Of a stretch of 64,000 bases of DNA, positions 40,505 to 48,689 are shown piece by piece; position 1 is the first letter of the stretch; every line of letters starts with the position of its first letter. The translations under genes were made by a program, and so were the position numbers. The notes below the pieces were generated by a model. That model was not told the origin of the DNA. It made no database searches and saw only the letters and a program-made list of their open reading frames with translations. The DNA comes from Streptomyces sp. SLBN-31 (lineage in GTDB: Bacteria; Actinomycetota; Actinomycetes; Streptomycetales; Streptomycetaceae). The stretch covers positions 124,001-188,000 of the forward strand of contig NZ_VFNC01000003.1 of assembly GCF_006715395.1 (NCBI RefSeq), in the 5' to 3' direction.

Positions 40505-43500
40505 TCAGGTCAGGAGGTATGCCTTCAGGATCGTCACCGTGTAGGTGTTGCCGGTGGTGTCGGTCAGGGTGGATTTGAGGGAGACCGAGCGGGCGTTTTC
40601 CGGGTGGGTCAGGGTGAGGGTCCTTTTGCCGTGGGTGGTGGTCACTGGGGCGGGGGACCATGTCTTGCCGGCGTCGTAGGAGACCTTCACCGTCAGGGAT
40701 TTCAGGTCGGTGGCCGCCGGGCCCTGGAGGGAGAGGGGGATCGTGGTGCGGCGGCCCGCGGGGGCCGTGCCGGTCGGGGTCAGCTTCGGGTGGAAGCGGA
40801 CCGTGGAGAGGGGCAGCGAGCCGGAGTCGGACGGGCTGGACGTGAAGGTCCAGGCCGCTGTCAGGCGGCTCGTGGTCGTGGCCACGCCTGGCGGGCGGGT
40901 CAGGTTCGTGCGGATCGTGTAGCGGGCCGGGACGGACGGGAGCTTCTCCACGGTCTGGCAGAGGTTGCCGTCGTTGTCGAGCAGGGTGCTGCCGTCCGCG
41001 GTGACCGTGGTGTGGCGTTTCGCTGTGGAGAAGGCGGGGTGTCCGCTCCCGTCGGCGAGGTCGGGGACGCACAGGTCCAGGGTGTCGCCGTCGCGCTGTG
41101 CGCCGTACGGGCCGCCGGTGATCGGGCTGAAGACACCGACGTTGTACGTGGCCGCGTAGGTCCGGCCCGCCTGGTACGACCTCGCGCTCTCCGTGCCGTA
41201 GAAGACGTCCTCGTCGTCTCCGGAGGCGTTTCGCTGGCCCAGGTTGGCCGTCCACTTGAAGCCCTTGGGCGTGGTGACGTAGATCTTCGCGGTCGTCGGC
41301 AGCGGGAAGGGGTCGCTCACCGTGCCCAGCGACAGGGTGGGGCCGCTCCACAGGACGTTGACGATGCCCTTGCGGTGTGTGACGGACGAGCCGAAGTTCC
41401 GCTTCAGCAGGGCCAGTTCGTTCATGCGCGTGGTGTGCCGATAGCCGGTGGGGAAGCGGTCGGGCAGGTTGTGGAGCAGGTGGTAGGTGGTGCTGCCCTT
41501 CTGCCACAGGCCGCCGAGCTGCGTGCTGAGCCTCCCGGGAGGGGCGGTCGGTCCCAGGGTCGCGGTGCGCAGGTTCTTGAACGTTCCCCAGAACAGGGTG
41601 CTGTTGTGCGGTTCGCTCCCGGTGTCTCCGGTGCCCACGGCGAGGTTGAGCTGGCCGTCGGACATCTTCGCGCCCTGCGGCGCGGTGATCCGGACCGGCT
41701 TCGCCTTGCGCGCGTCGAAGACGACCGTGGTGTCCCCGGTCAGCGAGAGCCGCGGCCGGACCAGCGCGGAGGTGCCCCTGGCGTCTTCCATCACGGTGTC
41801 CACGACGTAGTCGCCGCGCGGGACCCGCACCCGGTACACGCCCTTGGAGATCTGCTCGTAGTCCTCGAGGTTCGTGGTCCAGTACGTGCCCGAGTACCCG
41901 AGGATCTCGGTCAGCGGAGCGCTCACGGGCTGGCCGCCGCGGTCGAGGAACTTCAGGGTGAGGTCGTGTGCCTCGGCCTCGCGTACGACGCCGAAGGCGG
42001 TCCGTACGGCAGCGGGTTCGGCGCCGTTCCGCGCGGTGGCGACCAGCGTGCCCGAGTAGGCGCCGTCCGCCGCCTCGACGCGGGTGTCCGCGGTGAGATC
42101 GACGCCGGCGGTGCCGCCCGTCGGGACGGTGAGCTGAGTGGTGCTCAGCGTGAACATGCCCTCGGGGGACGTGCTGCCTCCGGGGCCGGTCGCGGTGGCC
42201 GTCAGGTCGAGGGTGACGGGGTGGTCACCGTCGTTGCGGTAGGTGATGTGCTGGGTGACCGGCCGGTCGTCGGTGTGGGGCCACCGCTGCTTGCCGAAGG
42301 ACACGGAGGTCTGTTCGCTCGCCACCGCCCCCTCCAGTGCCCGGGACACGTCGACCCGGCCCGTCCCCTGCTGGTAACCGGTCGCGCCGGTGGCCGGGGT
42401 GGTGGACGCGGTGAGCGCCTGCTTGATCCGTGCGCCGGTCCAGTCGGGGTGCCGCTGGGCGAGGATCGCGGCCGCCCCCGCGACATGCGGCGTCGCCATC
42501 GACGTACCGGACATGGAGACATAGCCGTCGGCAGCCGGGTCGCCCATGTGGCCGTGCGCCGCCTTCGCCGAGACGATGTCCACGCCCGGCGCCGTGAGGT
42601 CCGGTTTCAGCGCGCTGTCGGCGGTCGGGCCGGTGCTGGAGAAGTCGGCGAGCCGGTCCTCGCCGTCGACGGCGCCCACGGTGAGCGCCGACTCCGCGGC
42701 CCCCGGGGAGTCGACGGTTCCCGCGTCGGGGCCCTCGTTGCCGGCCGCGGCGACGGTGAGCATGCCGGTGCTCTTCGAGAGGGCGTTCACCGCCGCCTCG
42801 ACCGGGTCCTCCCCCGGGGTGTCCTCCTGGCCCAGGCTGAGGTTGGCCACCTTGGCACCCTGCCCGGCGGCCCACTCCAGGCCCGCGATGACGCTGGAGT
42901 CGCTGCCCTCGCCGCTGTCGTTAAGCACCTTGGCGTTGAGGATCCCGGCACCGGGCGCGACGCCCTTGTACCGGCCGCCGGACCGTGCGCCGGAGCCCGC
43001 CAGCGTCGCGGCCACATGGGTGCCGTGGCCGGCCATGTCGTCGGTGCTGCCGGTGCCGGTGAAGTTCTTCGAGGCCTTCACCGCCGAGGCGAGGTCCGGG
43101 TGGGTGGTGTCGACGCCGGTGTCCAGGACGGCGACCTTGACGCCCTTGCCGTCGTATCCGGCCGCCCAGGCGGCCGGGGCGCCGATCTGCGCCACGCCGC
43201 CGCCCGCCTCCCCGGCCGCCTCCCCGGACTTCGCGCCGCCTTCGTCCGCCGGCGCTTTGAACCGGCCGTCCAGCCAGACCCGCGCGACTCCCCCCTCCTC
43301 GGTGAGGGCCTGCCACATGTCGTCGGCCCCGGCCTTGGGCACGGTGATCGCGGCGCCCGCCACACTGGGCAGCTCCCGGCTCACGGTGGCGTCCGCGTCC
43401 GCGACCAGTGACTTCTGGGTGCTCCTGCGCTGGGCGGACTTGCCCTCGTACGACACGATCAGCGGGAGCGTGCCGCGCCGGGTGTCGTCGTAGCCGGCGC

Positions 43501-43891
43501 GTATCAGGCCGCTGACATCGAACAGCCGTATGTCCAGGACGCCTTGGCCGATCAGGGCGGCGGCGTCGGCGGGAACGACGTACTGATCGCCCCCGACGCC
43601 GCGCACGGACACCGGGACGTGCTCACGGCCCGGTGCCCGCCGTACGCCCGTCACCCGGCCCCGGGCGTCCAACCGGACCCGGTCGCCGGTGAGGAGGGTG
43701 ACGTACCGGCCGGCCGCGGAGGCGGAGCCGGCGGTCCGCGCGCCGGGGGCGGAGCCGCCGGGCGCCGCGACGGTGGCGGTGTCCTGCGTCCGTAAGCCGA
43801 GGCCGGAGCCCGTGGCCGCCACCGAGACACCCGTCATCAGCCCCGCCACCAGCAGGGCGGCCAGCGAGGCGCTTGCGGTTCTGTCGCGCAT
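40505..43891 (-). CDS. Secreted S8 subtilisin-like protease
   Basis: The 1128-residue protein has a signal peptide (about 1-26, AALLVAGLMTGVSVAATG), a pro-region (to about 230), and a subtilase domain with triad Asp257 (VAVLDTGVD), His289 (GHGTHVAA) and Ser464 (GTSMATPHVAG). A long C-terminal part (about 530-1128) appears beta-rich and likely helps substrate or surface binding. Its ATG directly follows the stop of the CU044_5270-type gene, so it is part of the sigma-factor operon. It should be secreted and degrade proteins or activate a partner. Confidence 0.92.
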   Translation of the reverse strand: MRDRTASASLAALLVAGLMTGVSVAATGSGLGLRTQDTATVAAPGGSAPGARTAGSASAAGRYVTLLTGDRVRLDARGRVTGVRRAPGREHVPVSVRGVGGDQYVVPADAAALIGQGVLDIRLFDVSGLIRAGYDDTRRGTLPLIVSYEGKSAQRRSTQKSLVADADATVSRELPSVAGAAITVPKAGADDMWQALTEEGGVARVWLDGRFKAPADEGGAKSGEAAGEAGGGVAQIGAPAAWAAGYDGKGVKVAVLDTGVDTTHPDLASAVKASKNFTGTGSTDDMAGHGTHVAATLAGSGARSGGRYKGVAPGAGILNAKVLNDSGEGSDSSVIAGLEWAAGQGAKVANLSLGQEDTPGEDPVEAAVNALSKSTGMLTVAAAGNEGPDAGTVDSPGAAESALTVGAVDGEDRLADFSSTGPTADSALKPDLTAPGVDIVSAKAAHGHMGDPAADGYVSMSGTSMATPHVAGAAAILAQRHPDWTGARIKQALTASTTPATGATGYQQGTGRVDVSRALEGAVASEQTSVSFGKQRWPHTDDRPVTQHITYRNDGDHPVTLDLTATATGPGGSTSPEGMFTLSTTQLTVPTGGTAGVDLTADTRVEAADGAYSGTLVATARNGAEPAAVRTAFGVVREAEAHDLTLKFLDRGGQPVSAPLTEILGYSGTYWTTNLEDYEQISKGVYRVRVPRGDYVVDTVMEDARGTSALVRPRLSLTGDTTVVFDARKAKPVRITAPQGAKMSDGQLNLAVGTGDTGSEPHNSTLFWGTFKNLRTATLGPTAPPGRLSTQLGGLWQKGSTTYHLLHNLPDRFPTGYRHTTRMNELALLKRNFGSSVTHRKGIVNVLWSGPTLSLGTVSDPFPLPTTAKIYVTTPKGFKWTANLGQRNASGDDEDVFYGTESARSYQAGRTYAATYNVGVFSPITGGPYGAQRDGDTLDLCVPDLADGSGHPAFSTAKRHTTVTADGSTLLDNDGNLCQTVEKLPSVPARYTIRTNLTRPPGVATTTSRLTAAWTFTSSPSDSGSLPLSTVRFHPKLTPTGTAPAGRRTTIPLSLQGPAATDLKSLTVKVSYDAGKTWSPAPVTTTHGKRTLTLTHPENARSVSLKSTLTDTTGNTYTVTILKAYLLT

Positions 43892-44977
43892 TCAGCTCAC
43901 CTGCCCGGGGACCTGCTTGGCGGCGTCGACGACCGCGCGCTCGGTGATCGCGCTGGTGTGCGTGACGGTACCGACCTTGAGGGGATTGCCCGCCGTGGCC
44001 TTGACCACCACGATGCGCTCGCCGAGGAACTGCAGGGTCTTCTTGTCGAAGATCCACTCGGTGCGCTCGCCGTCGGTGTCGTTCTGCCGCGCGATCGCGA
44101 CCCCGTGCCGGCCCATGGCGTCGACCGCGTCATCCACCGAGACGACTCCGGGGATCTTGGCCGCGGCCTTGTAGAGGGCGGCGCCGACCTCGGCAGGCGG
44201 GTAGCTCTCGAACAGCAGATCGCCGATCGCGACGAAGGCGGCCTGGTCGCGCGGGACTTCGGGGTCCCGGTTGGCGTCCGAGGCACGGTAGATCCGCTGC
44301 AGCAGCGCGTCGGGATCGGTCGGCAGCCCGGCCAGGGCGTTGTAGGCGCCGCTGAACGGGGTGTCGCTCTTCAGGGTGATGCCCTTGTCGCTGGTCTCAC
44401 CGGCCTCGATCAGCCAGCCGTCCCTGCCGTCGAGGGAGTTCCAGACCTGGCGGGAGTGCAGCTCGTTGCTGACCGCCTCGCGCTTGTCGCCGTCGGTCTT
44501 GATGTAGCTGTCGGCCACCTTCGAGGCGATGTAGATGTACTGGCCCTTGCGCGGGGTGGGCGCGGAGGTGTCGGCGGCGGCCAGGGAGATGCGTTCGAGG
44601 AGCTGGGGGGCGCCCTTGGCGTCGGCGGCGCCGATCCGGGTGGTCAGTGCGGGGCCGGTGGCCAGGGCGGCCCTGCCGTCGTCCGCCCCGCCGCCGGTGA
44701 GGGCGAGGCCGCCCACGACCGCGCCGGCCAGGGCGAAGGCCGCGGCGGGCAGGAGGATCGTACGGCGCAGGAACGGGTTCGAGCGCTTCACGGGCGCGAC
44801 CGGAGAGGTGGCGGACGTACGGGAGGAGGTGCGGAGGTCTTCGTGGATCCGGGCCATCATCTGCTCCTTGTGGAACTGGTGGCGGCCCGCCGGCAGATCC
44901 CGCTCGGCGGAGGGCAGCAGACTCTGCGTCTCCGTCCACTCGGCCGGGTGGGGCCGGTGGGAGGGGCTGGCGTTCAT
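43892..44977 (-). CDS. CU044_5270-family membrane protein, partner of the ECF sigma factor
   Basis: The 361-residue protein has a cytoplasmic N-terminus of about 80 residues, one membrane segment (about 83-107, RRTILLPAAAFALAGAVVGGLAL) and an exported domain that ends before VVVKATAGNPLKVGTVTHTSAITERAVVD. In actinobacteria CU044_5270 proteins sit next to ECF sigma factors and probably act as anti-sigma or sensor proteins. Its ATG overlaps the sigma stop by ATGA, which indicates translational coupling. The assignment as anti-sigma factor is inferred. Confidence 0.8.
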   Translation of the reverse strand: MNASPSHRPHPAEWTETQSLLPSAERDLPAGRHQFHKEQMMARIHEDLRTSSRTSATSPVAPVKRSNPFLRRTILLPAAAFALAGAVVGGLALTGGGADDGRAALATGPALTTRIGAADAKGAPQLLERISLAAADTSAPTPRKGQYIYIASKVADSYIKTDGDKREAVSNELHSRQVWNSLDGRDGWLIEAGETSDKGITLKSDTPFSGAYNALAGLPTDPDALLQRIYRASDANRDPEVPRDQAAFVAIGDLLFESYPPAEVGAALYKAAAKIPGVVSVDDAVDAMGRHGVAIARQNDTDGERTEWIFDKKTLQFLGERIVVVKATAGNPLKVGTVTHTSAITERAVVDAAKQVPGQVS

Positions 44978-45618
44978 CGGTTTCCTTCCTGTGCGGACCG
45001 GACCGCGTATCCGCGATCACCTGTTATCTGCCGGTTCGTGCGGGTGGGTTCCCTTTTTTCTCCGAGCAGTTGTGCATCGGCGAGCTTGCGCAGCCTGGCG
45101 CGGGCGCGGGAGAGGCGGGAGCGGACGGTGCCGACCGGGATGCCGAGGGCGCGAGCCGCCTCGGCATACTCCATCCCCTCCCACAGGCACAGGGTCAGGA
45201 CCTCACGCTCGGGGCGCTTGAGCAGACTGAGGGCGGCGAGCGTGGCGTTGATGCGGCGCCGGTCGTCCAGGCGTCCGGCGGTCTCCTCGGCGTGGTCCTC
45301 GACCCGTTCCTCGGCGGCGTGCGCGGCGGCCGCGGCGCACGCCGCGTTGCGGTAGCGGCGGTTGCTGCGGTGGTGGGAGCGGGCGACGTTGGTGGCGATG
45401 CCCAGCAGCCACGGACGCAGCGAGCCCCCTTCGGCCTCGACCGAGGCGCGGCGCCGCCACGCCTCCATGAAGGTCGTCGACATCACGTCCTCGGCCAGCG
45501 ACCAGTCGGCGGTCAGCCGGAAGGCGTGGTTGTACACCGCGCGGGCGCACGCGTCGAAGAGTTCCGCGAAGGCGTCCGGATCTCCGTTTCGCACCCGGGT
45601 TCGCATATCTGTGGTCAC
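44974..45618 (-). CDS. ECF-type RNA polymerase sigma factor
   Basis: The 214-residue protein has sigma region 2 (DPDAFAELFDACARAVYNHAFRLTADWSLAEDVMSTTFMEAWRR, about 11-55) and region 4 (LSLLKRPEREVLTLCLWEGMEYAEAARALGIPVGTVRSRLSRARARLRKL, about 135-185). GTG 45618 is used; ATG 45606 four codons later is possible. It is first in the three-gene leftward operon with the membrane protein and the S8 protease. I cannot identify its own promoter with confidence. Confidence 0.92.
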   Translation of the reverse strand: MTTDMRTRVRNGDPDAFAELFDACARAVYNHAFRLTADWSLAEDVMSTTFMEAWRRRASVEAEGGSLRPWLLGIATNVARSHHRSNRRYRNAACAAAAAHAAEERVEDHAEETAGRLDDRRRINATLAALSLLKRPEREVLTLCLWEGMEYAEAARALGIPVGTVRSRLSRARARLRKLADAQLLGEKREPTRTNRQITGDRGYAVRSAQEGNR

Positions 45619-46212
45619 GTTCTGAACTGACGTACGGTGCGGGCGAGTTCCGGTGAGACACGTCACAGCCGTCGTACAGGTCACCGGGGCCGGTGACCGC
45701 ACGAGGACTCGGTGGACATGGCAGCCGCTCACCCGCGCACCGCTCAGGCTGCGAGGCCTCGAAAGCAAGGCGATCTGATGCGGGACCCGGTCCTCGGGTG
45801 CGCAGGCTGGTCGAGAAGCTGTTGGAGGTGTCGAGGCCGAACGCGGGCGCGGAACAGGCTGATCCGGCAACGCCCACCGGCACGGGCGGGCACCGGTCTC
45901 ACCGACGGTGAACGGCGCCGTCGTCGTCGTACGCAAACCAGGGCACGAAGCTTCGGGCTTCGGCAGAGCTGCTCGCCCACGGGCCGCAACACTTGCGGAC
46001 CGGAGCAGCCGAGAATCGACGGGGCCAGGGCCTCGGGCTGACGATCGCGCCGGTCCAGGCACAAGCCATCCAGGCGCGCCCGGAATGGATCTCCCTTGCC
46101 CGACGATGCTCCGCCCTGTCCCGAGTGCAACAGCCCTGTTGTCGCGCGGCCTGGTGCTCGCCGGGCAGGATACCGACGACGGCCCAAGGGACGGGCGTTG
46201 ATCGAACTCCTG
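45619..46212. other. Noncoding right end of islet 2
   Basis: About 590 bases between the sigma-factor start and att-like copy 3. Open frames occur on both strands, but none has a recognisable domain, plausible start or ribosome site. It may hold decayed remains of a former element; I see no integrase motif. Confidence 0.5.
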
Positions 46213-46250
46213 AAGCGGGTGTCGCAGGTTCGAATCCTGCCGGGGGCACA
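46213..46250 (+). repeat. att-like repeat copy 3
   Basis: 38 bases identical to the tRNA-Arg 3' end (AAGCGGGTGTCGC... to CACA). The terminator immediately downstream probably belonged to the original tRNA gene, so this copy marks the old right chromosomal junction. Confidence 0.92.
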
Positions 46251-46256
46251 CGACTG

Positions 46257-46297
46257 AGGGCCAGTTCAAGGGCTTGATCCCCTCGAACTGGCCCTTT
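46257..46297 (+). terminator. Rho-independent terminator, probably of the original tRNA-Arg gene
   Basis: AGGGCCAGTTC at 46257-46267 pairs with GAACTGGCCCT at 46285-46295, extended by AAGGG/CCCTC-type pairing in the loop and followed by TTT. It lies 6 bases after att-like copy 3, at the position expected just after a tRNA gene. It also protects the convergent gene to its right. Confidence 0.75.
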
Positions 46298-46328
46298 GCC
46301 GTGATCGCGGCCGTGGCACACCCGTTCG

Positions 46329-47096
46329 TCAGTGGACGTCGACGTAGTCGCCTGGGGTGGTGGTCGGTGATGTGGTGGGGGTGCCTGCGAAGGACCAGCG
46401 CCAGTAGCCGTCCGTGGTTGCCGTGGCCGTGGTCGAGAGGTTGCCCGTCGAGTTGGTGTAGATCGTCTTGAGGGTCGTGTAGGTGCTGGTGCCCGCCTTG
46501 CGGAACTGGAGCTTCACCGGCTGGTTGGTGTAGCCCGCGTAGACGCGCTTGTCCCAGTTGGCGCGGGCCAGCTTGCCCGTGACCGTGATCGGCTTGCCCT
46601 TGGTGACCGGCTCGGGGCCGGCGTTGACGCTGAGCGTGCCCCGGCGCAGGACCGGGTGCTTGGCGGCGCCGCCGTTGTTGTAGAGGTCGCCGTCCTTCGA
46701 CTTGAGTTGAACGGTCACGTCCCACATGCCCGCGAGGGTGTTGCGGGGCACACCCCAGCCCGAGTCGAGCTTGACGGTGAGCTTGCAGGTGGAGGTGGTG
46801 GTGTTGACCGCGGTGCACGTCGGGGTGCCGTGGTACGACCAGTAGTCGTCGCCGACCTCCCGGTCGATCTGGAGGAACGCGAGGTCCTTGCTGATCCCCG
46901 AGTCGTCCGAGGCGGTCACCGAGATGGTGAACGACTCGGTCTGCGAGGTGCCGAGGACGATCGGCTTGCCGCCGTTCACCGACAGCTTCTGGATCACCAC
47001 GCCGGTCTCCGTCGCGTGGGCGGCCGGGGCGACGGCGGCGGAGGCGGAAAGCGCCAGGGCGCCGGTGAGGACGGCACCTATGGATTTCATGCGCAT
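46329..47096 (-). CDS. Secreted Ig-like-fold protein of unknown function
   Basis: The 255-residue protein has a signal peptide (MRMKSIGAVLTGALALSASA, likely cut near AHA) and two beta-rich segments: one with a cysteine pair (TPTCTAVNTTTSTCKL, about residues 80-95) and one with NAGPEPVTKGKPITVTGKL, like bacterial Ig domains. GGGGA lies 5 bases before the ATG at 47096. MKSIG at 47090 is an alternative. No enzyme motif is seen. It is probably an extracellular adhesion or stress protein. Confidence 0.75.
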   Translation of the reverse strand: MRMKSIGAVLTGALALSASAAVAPAAHATETGVVIQKLSVNGGKPIVLGTSQTESFTISVTASDDSGISKDLAFLQIDREVGDDYWSYHGTPTCTAVNTTTSTCKLTVKLDSGWGVPRNTLAGMWDVTVQLKSKDGDLYNNGGAAKHPVLRRGTLSVNAGPEPVTKGKPITVTGKLARANWDKRVYAGYTNQPVKLQFRKAGTSTYTTLKTIYTNSTGNLSTTATATTDGYWRWSFAGTPTTSPTTTPGDYVDVH

Positions 47097-47360
47097 GAAT
47101 CCCCAAATGGTTCGGGCCCGCCCCAGCCGTGAATCCCCCCCGGCCGCAGGCATGGCAAGTAGGGCGAGAATATGTCACCCGCGCAGGTCAGCCGCCCTTG
47201 GAGGGTGCCCGGCGGGGAGGACGTACGTCCGGCGGCGGGGTCGGGCGCGTTTGCGGGTGTGGGGGTCGTTGCCGGGTTGTGTGTGGGGTGTGTGGGGTGG
47301 TCGCCATGGGCCCTGTGACGAGCGGCGGGCCCTCTTCCCGCCGGTGATAAGTTCGAGCGC

Positions 47361-48689
47361 GTGATATCTACGGGGGCTTCGAGCCGTACGGGGCTCGCGT
47401 TGAGCCGGGTCACCCTGGTGGGTGAACGGCGGCGCGTGGAACTGGTGTTGCCCTCGCAGGAGCCGGTCGGACGGTTGCTTCCCGAGGTGCTGCGGCTCAT
47501 CGACGACCGCGTGGGTACGCGACCGCAAACGCGGCATCTGGTGACCGCCGACGGCAGTGTGCTCGATCCCGAAGTCACGTTGGAGTCCGCCGGGGTCGTC
47601 GACGGGGCCGTGCTGCGGCTCGTGCGTGGCGTGTCCGACGCGGCCGCCGCCGATCTGGACGTACGGGCCTGGCGATGGGAGGCGCCGGCGAAGCGTGTTG
47701 TCGCCGGTTGCGCGGTCGTGGGGTGGGCGCTGGTCGCCTCCTTGCTGGCTCGCCGGGAGTTCGACGCGGTGAGCGTGGGTGGGGTCCTCCTCGCCGTCGC
47801 CACGCTCGCCGCTCTCGCCGGGGTCCTGTTCGCGCGGGTCGGTGAAGGGCGCGGGGTGGGCGCGGTCCTCGTCGCCGTCGGCGGTGCCGTCGGTGTCGTC
47901 GGGGTGTGGAGCCTCGCCGATGGCCAGGAATGGTCCGGTGCCGCGCGGCTCGCGGGGGTCGCCGGGGTCGTTGCCGTCGCCCTGTCGCTCCTCGGACGGT
48001 GTTCCCCGCTGGGACGTGCCGGGTACTTCGGAGCCGTCGCCGTCGTGGGAAGCACCGTGTGCTGGGAGGCCGCCGTCGCGGTGACCGCCGTGGGACGGGC
48101 CGGCGCTCTGCTCGCAGTGGTGTCCGTCCTCGCTCTCGGCCTGCTGCCGCGTTCCGCCCTCACGGCTTCCGGGCTTTCCGGGCTTGACGACCGACGGTCC
48201 GGCGACTCGTCCGTGAGCCGGTATCAGGTGTCCACCGCGCTCGCCGCCGCACACCGGGAACTCGCCCTCGCCACTCTCGTGACGGCCGGGTCCGCCGCCG
48301 TGGGCGGAGTGCTCGCGCTGCGTACGGTGAACGCGTGGACGGTGACGCTCGCTCTTGCTGTCGCCCTGGTGCTCACGCTGCGCGCCCGGGCCTACCCCCT
48401 GGTGCCCGAGGTCGCGGCGTTGTTCCTGGCCGGTGCCGTGGTGGCCGTCCGGCTGACCTGGGTGTGGGCGGAGCGAGGTGGTACGGGTGGGGCCGGCGCG
48501 GCGATCGCCGCGCTCGTCGTGGCGGCCGCCGTCACGCTGTGCGTGCTCGTGGTCCGGCCGTCCGAGCGGGTACGAGTACGGGTGCGGCGGTACGGCGATG
48601 TACTCGAGTCGGTCGGGGTGATCGCTCTGTTCCCCCTCGTGATCGGCGTCTTCGGGGTGTACGGGCGGCTGCTCGGAACCTTCGCGTGA
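47361..48689 (+). CDS. eccD: Type VII secretion integral membrane protein EccD
   Basis: EccD forms the membrane channel of ESX/type VII secretion. The 442-residue protein has a cytoplasmic ubiquitin-like YukD domain (about 14-95, RVTLVGERRRVELVLPSQEP...VVDGAVLRLVRG), then about 11 membrane segments. The GTG start at 47361 is the first in frame. The next gene overlaps its stop. No eccB, eccC, eccE, mycP or WXG100 genes are in the window, so it is either an orphan pair or a remote partner of a complete locus elsewhere. Confidence 0.88.
   Translation: MISTGASSRTGLALSRVTLVGERRRVELVLPSQEPVGRLLPEVLRLIDDRVGTRPQTRHLVTADGSVLDPEVTLESAGVVDGAVLRLVRGVSDAAAADLDVRAWRWEAPAKRVVAGCAVVGWALVASLLARREFDAVSVGGVLLAVATLAALAGVLFARVGEGRGVGAVLVAVGGAVGVVGVWSLADGQEWSGAARLAGVAGVVAVALSLLGRCSPLGRAGYFGAVAVVGSTVCWEAAVAVTAVGRAGALLAVVSVLALGLLPRSALTASGLSGLDDRRSGDSSVSRYQVSTALAAAHRELALATLVTAGSAAVGGVLALRTVNAWTVTLALAVALVLTLRARAYPLVPEVAALFLAGAVVAVRLTWVWAERGGTGGAGAAIAALVVAAAVTLCVLVVRPSERVRVRVRRYGDVLESVGVIALFPLVIGVFGVYGRLLGTFA

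Larger units (their letters stand above)
40377..46250. mobile_element. Islet 2 between att-like copies 2 and 3
   Basis: The segment is about 5.9 kb and holds an ECF sigma factor, a CU044_5270-type membrane protein and a subtilase gene, all leftward and tightly packed. The 45619-46212 part is without a gene I can support. No integrase is present. Because new insertions at a tRNA lie next to the tRNA, this islet is likely older than islet 1. Confidence 0.65.

Noticed and set aside
45619..45700. ECF-type promoter (GGAAC ... CGTC) before the sigma gene
   Set aside because: Spacing of 14 bases is shorter than usual; autoregulation is not supported by sequence alone.
45619..47178. Long open frame upstream of the ECF sigma start
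   Set aside because: It passes through the tRNA-derived repeat and the terminator, and through the next gene on another frame; it is GC-driven open frame without domains.
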